A DNA stretch of 64,000 nucleotides from Variovorax sp. ZS18.2.2 (lineage in GTDB: Bacteria > Pseudomonadota > Gammaproteobacteria > Burkholderiales > Burkholderiaceae_C), in the NCBI RefSeq assembly GCF_024701975.1, contig NZ_JANLNM010000002.1, positions 1-64,000 of the forward strand. The letters run 5' to 3'. A program made the position numbers and the translations under genes. Positions 17,662-24,797 of this stretch are shown piece by piece; positions within the stretch are counted from its first letter, which is position 1; every line of letters begins with the position of its first letter. The notes under the pieces are model-generated. The model was given only the letters and a program-made list of their open reading frames with translations, did no database searches and was not told where the DNA came from.

Positions 17662-19097
17662 TTCGCTCCGTGCCTGGCGAAGTACGCGCCGAAGATCTCG
17701 TCCTCGCTCGGCACCTTCTCTGGAATCGGCCGCGACACGCGGGTGATGTTCAGATAGTGCCGGTAGTTCATGTTGTCGGAAAAGTTGTTCTTGCCCCAGG
17801 TGCCGCAGCCCATCGAGAGCGAGAAGGGCAGGCCGTTGTCGAAGCTGCCGCCGGTGGCGATGCAGTGCGCCTGGTCGACGATCACCCGCGACACAGGCAA
17901 CGTGAGGCCCAGCGTCATCGCGCGCTCAGGCACCGCGCTGTGCAGGCCGACTGAGTGGCCCGCGCCTTCGTAGGCGTAGATGCGCTCGACCGTGGCCGCT
18001 GCTTCTTCGAAATCGCGCGCGGCGTAGACCGCGAGCACGGGGCTCAGCTTCTCGCCCGAGAACGGATGGTCGTGGCCCACGCCGTCTTCGGCCACCATGA
18101 GGATGCGCGGGGCGGTGGCGGCAATGGCGAGCCAGCCTTCGCGGTTGGCACCAGCTACTTCCGCCGCGCGCTCCGCGATCGTGCGTGCCGATTGGCCGAT
18201 GACGGCGGCCGAGAGCTTGCCCTCGGGCCACATCAGCGACTGCAGGGTGGCCTTCTGCGCGGCGGCGAGCATGACGGCGCCGCGGTCCTTGAGCGCGGCG
18301 AGCATCGAGGCGCGCACCGCATCGACGATCACCAGGCTGTTCTCCGACGAGCAGCTGGTCGCGTTGTCGAAGGTCTTGGAGCGCACGATGCGCTCGGCGG
18401 CCGCATTCACGTCGGCCGTTTCATCGACGATGCCCGCCACATTGCCCGCGCCCACACCGAAGGCCGGCGTGCCGCTCGCATAGGCGGCACGCACATTGGC
18501 CTGCGAACCGGTCGCCACCACCAGGTCGCACAGGCGCATCAGCTCGGCCGTCGCCTGCTTGTTGATCGGCCACGGCAGCAGTTGCACCAGATCGCGCGGC
18601 GCGCCGATGCGGTCGAACTGCGCATGGATGAACGCGATGAGCCGCGCCGCCGTCGACCAGCCCTTGGGCGAGGGCGCGACGACGACCGCGTTGCGGCCCT
18701 TGAGCGCATTGATGATCTTGTTGGCCGGCGTCGCGCCCGGGTTGGTCGAGGGCGTGACCGCGCAGACCACGCCCACGGGTCGCGCGATTTCCACGATGCC
18801 GCGTGCCGGGTCTTCGCCGATCACGCCGACCGAGCGCGCGCCGTGCAGGTCGCGCAGCAGGCCGAAGGTCTTTCTGTAGTTCTTGCGGACCTTGTCCTCG
18901 ACGTTGCCCACGCCGGTGTCGGCCACGGCCAGCTCGGCCAGCTCGCGATTGCGCGCCGGCTCGATGATGGCCCAGCCGGCCGCGACCACGGCGGTGTCGA
19001 CCTGCTCCTGCGACCAGGTTTCGTAGATGCGCTGCGCGGCGCGGGCGCGCGCCACGAGCTCGGCGATGGGGGAAGAGGAGGGCGCTGCGTTTTCCAT
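17658..19097 (-). CDS. sauS: CoA-acylating sulfoacetaldehyde dehydrogenase
   Basis: 479 residues from ATG 19097. This is an acylating aldehyde dehydrogenase of the EutE/AdhE-N type: AVTPSTNPGATPANKIINALKG (113-134), Gly-rich GVGAGNV (214-220) and the catalytic Cys249 in FDNATSCSSENS. It should reduce sulfoacetyl-CoA to sulfoacetaldehyde with NAD(P)H, the substrate of Xsc 5.7 kb away. Its stop overlaps the ligase start (ATGA). The leader is odd: eight TCTG units fill the space between the Bug stop codon and this ATG, leaving no normal Shine-Dalgarno sequence. This suggests translational coupling or phase-variable translation. Confidence 0.85.
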   Translation of the reverse strand: MENAAPSSSPIAELVARARAAQRIYETWSQEQVDTAVVAAGWAIIEPARNRELAELAVADTGVGNVEDKVRKNYRKTFGLLRDLHGARSVGVIGEDPARGIVEIARPVGVVCAVTPSTNPGATPANKIINALKGRNAVVVAPSPKGWSTAARLIAFIHAQFDRIGAPRDLVQLLPWPINKQATAELMRLCDLVVATGSQANVRAAYASGTPAFGVGAGNVAGIVDETADVNAAAERIVRSKTFDNATSCSSENSLVIVDAVRASMLAALKDRGAVMLAAAQKATLQSLMWPEGKLSAAVIGQSARTIAERAAEVAGANREGWLAIAATAPRILMVAEDGVGHDHPFSGEKLSPVLAVYAARDFEEAAATVERIYAYEGAGHSVGLHSAVPERAMTLGLTLPVSRVIVDQAHCIATGGSFDNGLPFSLSMGCGTWGKNNFSDNMNYRHYLNITRVSRPIPEKVPSEDEIFGAYFARHGAK

Positions 19098-19100
19098 GGA

Positions 19101-19133
<33 letters not shown>

Positions 19134-19138
19134 GACGA

Positions 19139-20128
19139 TCAATCGACTTTGATGCTGGCTTCTTTTGCCAGCTTCTGCCAGCGCACGAGTTCGGTCGTCA
19201 CGACCTTGCCCAGTTGCTCGGGCGTGCCGCCGACGCCTTCGCTGCCTTGCGCCAGCAGCTTCTCGCGGATCTCGGGTTCCTTCACCACGGTGTTGATCAC
19301 GCGGTTGAGCTTGTCGATGACGGGCTGCGGTGTCTTCGCGGGCACGAAGACGGCGTACCACGAGTCGACGTCGAAGTCGGGAATGCCGGCTTCCTGCATC
19401 GTCGGCACGTCGGGGAAGGCTGCGCTGCGCTTGGTGGTCGAGACCGCGAGCGCCTTGAGCTTGCCGGCCTTCACGAACTGCGCGGCCGCGGGAATCGACA
19501 CCCACAGCAGCGGCACCTGCCCGCCCATCACATCGGTCACGGCCGGGCCGCCGCCACGGTAGGGAATGTGGGTCATGTGCGTGCCGGTGCGCAGCTTGAG
19601 CAGCTCGCCCGCCAGGTGCCCGGGCGAGCCGTTGCCCACCGAGGCGAAGGAGACGCTGTCGGGCTTGGCCTTGGCGAGCGCGACGAGTTCGGCCACCGTG
19701 TTCGGCGCGAACTGGTTGTTGGCCACTAGGATCTGCGGCAGCGAGGCGACCAGGCCGACCGGCGCGAAGTCTTTCGCGGTGTCGAAGCTCAGCTTGGTGT
19801 AGATGGCCGGATTGATGGTGTGCGAAGAGAGCGTGAAGAGCACCGTGTAGCCATCGTGCGGCGACTTGGCGACCACCTCGGTGCCGATGGAACCGGCCGC
19901 GCCGCCGCGGTTGTCGATCAGCACCTGCTGGCCGAGCAGGGACGAGAAGCGCTCCTGCACGATGCGCGCGATCACGTCGGTGCCGCCGCCGGGCGGGTAG
20001 GGCACGATCAGGCGGATCGGCTTGGTCGGGTAGTCGCTGCCGTTTTGCGCCTGCGCGGCGAAAGGTGCTGCCAAGGCCGTGACGGCCAACAGGCCCGCGC
20101 GCAGCCAGGGGGCGAGGAACAGGTTCAT
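19139..20128 (-). CDS. Bug-type (TctC) periplasmic solute-binding protein
   Basis: 329 residues with a signal peptide (LLAVTALAAPFAAQAQ). The Bug signature PIRLIVPYPPGGGTDVIARI is at about 38-57, followed by the usual GAAGSIGTEVVAKSPHDGYTVLF and HIPYRGGGPAVTDVMGGQV. Bug proteins bind carboxylates, often for a TctAB transporter or for sensing. No TctA/TctB gene is present in the window. The ATG overlaps the stop of the IclR gene and sauS follows, so it belongs to the sau-type operon and probably binds sulfoacetate or a related sulfonate. Ligand inferred from context only. Confidence 0.9.
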   Translation of the reverse strand: MNLFLAPWLRAGLLAVTALAAPFAAQAQNGSDYPTKPIRLIVPYPPGGGTDVIARIVQERFSSLLGQQVLIDNRGGAAGSIGTEVVAKSPHDGYTVLFTLSSHTINPAIYTKLSFDTAKDFAPVGLVASLPQILVANNQFAPNTVAELVALAKAKPDSVSFASVGNGSPGHLAGELLKLRTGTHMTHIPYRGGGPAVTDVMGGQVPLLWVSIPAAAQFVKAGKLKALAVSTTKRSAAFPDVPTMQEAGIPDFDVDSWYAVFVPAKTPQPVIDKLNRVINTVVKEPEIREKLLAQGSEGVGGTPEQLGKVVTTELVRWQKLAKEASIKVD

Positions 20129-20919
20129 TCGGATCTCCTTCTCTTTATGGTGGATGTCGGCAGCGCCGTCGCGCGGTAGCCCAGCGTCACGCTCGCATCG
20201 CGCGCGCAGGCCATGAGGTGGTCGGCCAGGCCCCGCGCCTGGGTCCGCGCAAAGCGGATCGAGGGCACGCTCATGCCGACGGCCGCGACCGCTTCGCCGC
20301 GTGCGTTGAAGACGGGTACGCCGAGGCCGCAGACGCCCAGGCGCCATTCCTCGCGGTTTTCCGCGTAGCCGCGCGTGCGTGTGCGTTCGAGTTCGAGAAG
20401 GAGGGCATCGAAGTCGGTGATGCTGTTCTTCGTGTGGGCGACCAGCGTGCCCAGACGCTCGTGCAGCGCGGGCAGGTTGGGTGCTGCCGCGGCCAGCAGC
20501 GCCTTGCCCGATGCCACGCAGTAGGCCGCGGCCCGGCCGCCGATGCGCGAGTAGGCGGCCACCGGCAAGGGGCTGTCGAACTTGTCGAGGTAGACGATCT
20601 CGGCGCCATCGAGAACCGCGAGGTGAATGGTTTCGCCCGTCTGCTGCGCGAGCGCTGCCAGGTGCGGCCGCAGCAGCGCGCCGACGTCGGCCGCATCGCC
20701 GACCAGCGCGCCCAGCTCGAACAGGCGCAGGCTCGGCCGGTAGGCGCTGGTGTCGGGGTCCTGCACGGCCCAGCCGCAATCGACCAGCGTCTGCAGCGTG
20801 CGGTGCGCGTTGCTGCGGGCCATGCCGAAAGCCGCTGCCAGGTCGGTGACGCGGCAGGGGCGCTGCTGGCGCGTCATCCATTCGATGGCGGCCAGACCTT
20901 TGGCGAGCGTGGAATCCAT
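20125..20919 (-). CDS. IclR family regulator of the sau-type operon
   Basis: 264 residues from ATG 20919. The N-terminal winged helix is CRVTDLAAAFGMARSNAHRTLQTL. The effector domain carries QTGETIHLAVLDGAEIVYLDKFDS and YCVASGKALLA. Its last codon overlaps the Bug start, so regulator and catabolic genes share one transcript. The promoter upstream has a near-consensus -35/-10 pair, with GTTCC/GGAAC palindromes just downstream of it. This arrangement suits autorepression relieved by a pathway metabolite. Confidence 0.9.
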   Translation of the reverse strand: MDSTLAKGLAAIEWMTRQQRPCRVTDLAAAFGMARSNAHRTLQTLVDCGWAVQDPDTSAYRPSLRLFELGALVGDAADVGALLRPHLAALAQQTGETIHLAVLDGAEIVYLDKFDSPLPVAAYSRIGGRAAAYCVASGKALLAAAAPNLPALHERLGTLVAHTKNSITDFDALLLELERTRTRGYAENREEWRLGVCGLGVPVFNARGEAVAAVGMSVPSIRFARTQARGLADHLMACARDASVTLGYRATALPTSTIKRRRSE

Positions 20920-20934
20920 GAGGCTTTCAGAAGT

Positions 20935-20959
20935 GTTCCAAATATCGGAACGCTGTTCC
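20935..20959. promoter_or_regulatory. IclR-type operator of the sau-type operon
   Basis: GTTCC (20935-20939), AAATATC, GGAAC (20947-20951), GCT, GTTCC (20955-20959): three alternating half-sites. They lie between the candidate -10 (20975-20980) and the IclR start, where a bound repressor would block transcription. Confidence 0.6.
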
Positions 20960-20974
20960 CGGATATGAAACCCA

Positions 20975-21003
20975 ATGTAAGAACCATGGGTGCCCTTTGT
21001 CAA
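20975..21003 (-). promoter_or_regulatory. Sigma70 promoter of the IclR-bug-sauST-tauE operon
   Basis: Minus strand TTGACA (21003-20998), 17-base spacer, TTACAT (20980-20975). It is close to consensus and correctly placed 56 bases before the IclR start. Confidence 0.65.
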
Positions 21004-21044
21004 TCGGGGACTTGGATGTAATCCAAAAAGCCTCAGCTTTTGCC

Positions 21045-22778
21045 TCAACGCCGGTGGCGGCCCGCCATCAGGTCGATCACCTCCCGAAAGATGGTGTTGC
21101 CGGTGGAGCTGGCGAGGTCGAGCACGTGGCTGCGGCTGTAGTACGGGCTCAGGTCGAGGCCGACGCCGATACCCGCGATCTCGATGTCGCCGCGCTGCTC
21201 CTGGCGTGCGACCACGTCGCGCAGGTGGTGATCGAGGTAGTGCGCGTCGTTCGCGAGGTGGGTGGCGCTGTCCATGGGCGAGCCGTCGGAAATCACCAGC
21301 AGCAGCTTGCGCGCCTCGGGGCGCTGGCGCAGGCGTGCGCAGGCCCAGTCGACCGCCTCGCCGTCGATGCCTTCGCGGAACAGGTCGGCCTTCAGCAGCG
21401 CGGCCATCGCGGGGCGCGCGCGGCGCCATGGCGTGGCCGCGGCCTTGAAGACGAGGTGGCTGCGCTCGTTGAGGCGGCCGGGATGGGAAGGCCTGCCGGC
21501 GCGAACCCACTCGCGCTGCGGGCGGCCGCCGGTCCAGGCGCCGGTGGTGAAGCCCAGCACTTCGCTGGTCACGCCGGCCTGCTCCAGCGCACGCGCGAAC
21601 ACATCGACCATCATCGCGACCGATTCGGCGTGCTCCTTCATCGAGCCCGAGCAGTCGATAAGAAAGCTCACCATGCAGTCGGCCACCGGCTCCATGCGCT
21701 CGGTGCGAAAGAGGCGCCGCTCGGTCGGTGAGGCGACGAGCTGCGCGAGGCGGCGGCCGTCGATCAGGCCTTCTTCCTGCCCGCCGTCCCAGCCGTCGCG
21801 CGTGGGGTCGGCGAGCAGGGCGCGCAGTTCGCGGGCGAGTCGCGCGATGTTCACGCCCTGACTCGCGATGCGGCGGTCGAGTTTTTCGCGGTGGTCGGCG
21901 AGCACCTCCTTGCGCGCCAGCGTGGCCGCGTCATGCTCGCGGTCGTAGGCGGTGGTGAAGACGCGGTAGACGCCGCCCGCCTCGTCGATCACCGCGCTGC
22001 GGCCCGACTCGGCGGTGGTGAAGCGCTCGATGATCTCGCGGTCCATGTCGGCGACGAGCATGAACACGCTGCGCTTGTCGTCCACATGCGGATCGCGCGC
22101 GTCGGCGCTTTCCTCGCCGGCCTCGTGCAGCATCGCAGCGACGGTGCGCGCGATGGCGAGCGCGTGCGCGGCGTAGGCAGCCTGGTCTGCGCGGTCGCGG
22201 CGGAGGCCCGCGAGTGCATGGCCGATCAGCGGCGCCAGGTGAAAGCGCGTGGCTTCGAGCATGTCCTCGGTTTCTTCCACCACCTGCTGGCCGCTCACAC
22301 GCGCTCTGCAGATCTGCGCAACGGCATAGAGCAGCAGCCCGCGCGCGGTGTCGGTCAGCCCCGAGTGATGAAAGGCGAGCGACCACTGCTCGTGGCGATG
22401 CCGCAGGTTGTGGCGCATGCCGGCCATGACCTCGGGCGCGAGCGCTTCGACGCGGAACTGCTCGAGCATTTCGAACAGCATGCGTTCGACCGGCTCTTCG
22501 GGGCGAAGGCTTTCATGCAGCGCCGCATCGGACACGGTGAGCCGCAACGCGAGCCCATCGGCCACGCCACGGAACGACGCGAAGTCGTCGGTGTCGGCCG
22601 AGGGATGCAGGTGCGGCGCGAACCACGGCAGCACCACGCGCCCGCGGTGCAGGCGCTTGCCGCGAAAGTGCAGGTCGCGCTCGCCGCTGAAAGCCCGCAC
22701 CACGCCCGCGCAGAGCTCGGCGACCTGCTCCTCCTGCCGCACGCGGCGCTGCATCGCGCTCGCGGGCGAGTCGGTCAT
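21045..22778 (-). CDS. CobT-like VWA-domain protein (cobaltochelatase CobT homologue)
   Basis: 577 residues from ATG 22778, which overlaps the CobS-like stop. The C-terminal third is a von Willebrand A domain with an intact MIDAS motif: FLIDCSGSMKEH (DxSxS) and LLVISDGSPMDS, plus the CobT-type end FREVIDLM. In cobalamin synthesis CobS and CobT form the AAA+/VWA motor that drives the large CobN chelatase. No CobN and no corrin-pathway gene occur here. The protein probably works with the neighbouring ATPase as a metal-insertion or protein-remodelling machine, in the style of NorQ/NorD or CbbQ/CbbO. Client unknown. Confidence 0.8.
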   Translation of the reverse strand: MTDSPASAMQRRVRQEEQVAELCAGVVRAFSGERDLHFRGKRLHRGRVVLPWFAPHLHPSADTDDFASFRGVADGLALRLTVSDAALHESLRPEEPVERMLFEMLEQFRVEALAPEVMAGMRHNLRHRHEQWSLAFHHSGLTDTARGLLLYAVAQICRARVSGQQVVEETEDMLEATRFHLAPLIGHALAGLRRDRADQAAYAAHALAIARTVAAMLHEAGEESADARDPHVDDKRSVFMLVADMDREIIERFTTAESGRSAVIDEAGGVYRVFTTAYDREHDAATLARKEVLADHREKLDRRIASQGVNIARLARELRALLADPTRDGWDGGQEEGLIDGRRLAQLVASPTERRLFRTERMEPVADCMVSFLIDCSGSMKEHAESVAMMVDVFARALEQAGVTSEVLGFTTGAWTGGRPQREWVRAGRPSHPGRLNERSHLVFKAAATPWRRARPAMAALLKADLFREGIDGEAVDWACARLRQRPEARKLLLVISDGSPMDSATHLANDAHYLDHHLRDVVARQEQRGDIEIAGIGVGLDLSPYYSRSHVLDLASSTGNTIFREVIDLMAGRHRR

Positions 22779-23767
22779 TCGCCTGAACCCGACGACAGCT
22801 GATGCGACTCCTTCAGTTCCTGGTCGAAGCAGCGCTGGAAGTACTCGGCCACCAAGGGCCGTTCGGCGTCGTCGCACTTGTTGACGAAGGAGAGCCGGAA
22901 CGCGAGCGCCGGGTCCTTGAAGATCTCGACGTTCTCGGCCCAGGTGATGACGGTGCGGGGCGACATCAGCGTCGAGAGGTCGCCCGCCGCGAAACCCTTG
23001 CGCGTGAGATCAGCCACGGCCACCATCGCCGCGACGAGCTTGCGGCCCGCATCGTCCGCGAGCGACGGCACGCGCGCCTGAACGATCGCGATCTCTTCAT
23101 CGGCAGGCAGGTAGTTGAGCGAGGCGACGATGTTCCAGCGGTCGATCTGCGCATGGTTGAGTCGCTGCGCGCCGTGATAAAGCCCATTGAGGTTGCCCAG
23201 GCCCACCGTGTTGGCCGTGGCGAACAGGCGAAAGAAAGGGTGCGGCCGCAGCACCTTGTTCTGGTCCATCAGCGTGAACTTGCCGTCGCGCTCCAGGATG
23301 CGCTGAATGACGAACATCACATCGGGCCGGCCCGCGTCGTACTCGTCGAAGATCAATGCCACGGGCCGCTGCAGCGACCACGGCACGATGCCTTCCTGGA
23401 ATTCGGTGACCTGCTGGCCTTCGCGAAGCACCACCGCATCCTTGCCCACGAGGTCGAGCCGGCTGATGTGGCCGTCGAGGTTCAGGCGCACGCAGGGCCA
23501 GTTCAGGCGCGCGGCGACCTGCTCGATGTGGGTCGACTTGCCGGTGCCGTGCAGGCCCTGCACCATCACCCGCCGATCGCGCGTGAAGCCCGCGAGGATC
23601 GCGAGCGTCACGTCGGGGTTGAAGCGGTAGACCGCATCGACCTCGGGCACGTGGTCATCGAGTCCTTCGCAATGGCTGAAGGCGGGCACCTGCAGGTCGG
23701 TGTCGATGCCGAACACCTCGCGCACGCTCAGCATCCGGTCGGGTCGCAGGTCTGCGGTATCGGTCAC
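22775..23767 (-). CDS. CobS-like AAA+ ATPase (MoxR-type)
   Basis: 330 residues with a GTG start at 23767. Walker A is GLHGTGKSTHIEQVAA and Walker B is ALIFDEYDAG; the sensor region is FRLFATANTVGLGNLNGLYHG. The N-terminus (LSVREVFGIDTDLQVPAFSHCEGLDDHVPEVDAVYRFNPDVTLAIL) is characteristic of CobS. It lies 28 bases after an IclR gene and overlaps the CobT-like gene, so it belongs to the xsc regulator's operon. Without a CobN partner it may prepare a metal- or cofactor-dependent enzyme of sulfonate catabolism, which is only an inference. Confidence 0.85.
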   Translation of the reverse strand: MTDTADLRPDRMLSVREVFGIDTDLQVPAFSHCEGLDDHVPEVDAVYRFNPDVTLAILAGFTRDRRVMVQGLHGTGKSTHIEQVAARLNWPCVRLNLDGHISRLDLVGKDAVVLREGQQVTEFQEGIVPWSLQRPVALIFDEYDAGRPDVMFVIQRILERDGKFTLMDQNKVLRPHPFFRLFATANTVGLGNLNGLYHGAQRLNHAQIDRWNIVASLNYLPADEEIAIVQARVPSLADDAGRKLVAAMVAVADLTRKGFAAGDLSTLMSPRTVITWAENVEIFKDPALAFRLSFVNKCDDAERPLVAEYFQRCFDQELKESHQLSSGSGE

Positions 23768-23795
23768 GGTGGGGCTTTCGAAAAGAACTGGGGGA

Positions 23796-24626
23796 TCAGG
23801 CCGTGGCGCGGTCGCTACCTGCGTCGGTGTCGATGCGGCTCAACGCGAGCGCGGCGCGTTGCAGCGCGGGCAGCAGCGCCTTCGCCTTCGCCGCATCGAG
23901 CCGCATGATCGGCGCCTGCACCGCGATGCAGAGGTTCGATGGCGCCTCGTCGCCCGAAGGCACCAGCGCGGCGATGCACAAGAGGCCGGGCAGGAACTCT
24001 TCGTTGTCGATCGCAAAGCCGTCCTTGCGCACGCGCTGCACTTCTTTTTCGAGCGCTTCGGCATCGGTCAGCGTCTTGGGCGTGCACGTTTCGAGCGGCG
24101 CGTTGGAGAGCAGTCTTCGGCGCTGCGCCGCGCTCATCTGCGAGAGAAAGATCTTGCCGCTCGCCGAGCAGTGCACCGGCACGCGCGAGCCCGGGTGCAG
24201 GTAGAAGCGCAGCGGCGCGGCGGTCTCCACGCGGTCGAGGTACACGACCTCGCTGCCCGAGAGTGAGGTGAGGTTGCAGCTCTCGCCGATCTCCTCGACC
24301 AGCTGGCGCAGCACCGTGTGGCGCGCGCCGTGCAGGCTGTCGTTGAAGAGCAGGTTCTCCGACAGGCGCCGAAGCCGCGTGCCGATGCCGTAGTGGCGCC
24401 CGTCGCCTTCGCGCTGCAACAGCCCCGCGCCTTCGAGCTGCTGCAGCATGCGGTGCAGCGTGGGCTTGGGCATGCCGGTCTCTTCGACGAGGCCCTGCAG
24501 CGAGTAGCGCTGGTCTTTCGCGGCCATGACTTCGAGCAGGCCGAAGAGACGCATGGTGGGCGTGTCGCCCGCCGGTTCGGACGCTTCAGGGCGAGCTTCG
24601 GAGGAGAGGCCTTTGACGATCTTCAT
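23796..24626 (-). CDS. IclR family regulator, probable controller of xsc
   Basis: 276 residues if started at ATG 24626; another ATG lies at 24638 and a later one at 24554. The winged helix is YSLQGLVEETGMPKPTLHRMLQQLEGAGLL. The effector domain has EIGESCNLTSLSGSEVVYLDRVETAAPLRFYL and HCSASGKIFLSQM. It is divergent from xsc with strong palindromes in the 171-base gap, and it leads an operon with the CobS/CobT-like genes. It probably represses xsc-ackA until a sulfonate intermediate is present. Confidence 0.9.
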   Translation of the reverse strand: MKIVKGLSSEARPEASEPAGDTPTMRLFGLLEVMAAKDQRYSLQGLVEETGMPKPTLHRMLQQLEGAGLLQREGDGRHYGIGTRLRRLSENLLFNDSLHGARHTVLRQLVEEIGESCNLTSLSGSEVVYLDRVETAAPLRFYLHPGSRVPVHCSASGKIFLSQMSAAQRRRLLSNAPLETCTPKTLTDAEALEKEVQRVRKDGFAIDNEEFLPGLLCIAALVPSGDEAPSNLCIAVQAPIMRLDAAKAKALLPALQRAALALSRIDTDAGSDRATA

Positions 24627-24633
24627 GCGGCGG

Positions 24634-24665
24634 ATCATAGTTGTTTTGCAAAAAACAAGACAAGG
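24634..24665 (-). promoter_or_regulatory. Promoter of the second IclR operon with embedded palindrome
   Basis: On the minus strand TATGAT (24639-24634) is preceded at about 18 bases by TTGTCT. The palindrome TTGTTTT-GCAA-AAAACAA (24641-24658) fills the spacer between the two hexamers. A start site near 24627 would leave almost no leader before ATG 24626, so translation may be leaderless or begin further in. Confidence 0.45.
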
Positions 24666-24687
24666 CGTACCGATTTTTGTAAATTGT

Positions 24688-24716
24688 TTGACGCCACGGC
24701 GATGCCGTCCTATATT
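24688..24716 (+). promoter_or_regulatory. Strong sigma70 promoter of xsc
   Basis: TTGACG (24688-24693), 17-base spacer, TATATT (24711-24716). The -10 is overlapped by the TTCCG-C-CGGAA palindrome and is followed by a second one, so the promoter is placed for repression. Confidence 0.75.
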
Positions 24717-24750
24717 CCGCCGGAAAGAAATTCGGAACAAGTGGTTCCGA
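24715..24750. promoter_or_regulatory. Two IclR-type operators at the xsc promoter
   Basis: TTCCG-C-CGGAA at 24715-24725 covers the end of the -10. TCGGAAC-AAGTG-GTTCCGA at 24732-24750 has perfect 7-base arms and a 5-base spacer identical in length to the site at 8166-8180. Confidence 0.7.
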
Positions 24751-24797
24751 CTTTTTGAATTGCCAACGACCGCCCCATCCCATCAGGAGACGCTTCC

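Noticed and set aside
21045..23767. Cobalamin biosynthesis cluster
   Set aside because: Only CobS/CobT-like genes are present; no CobN or any corrin-ring gene occurs in the window.
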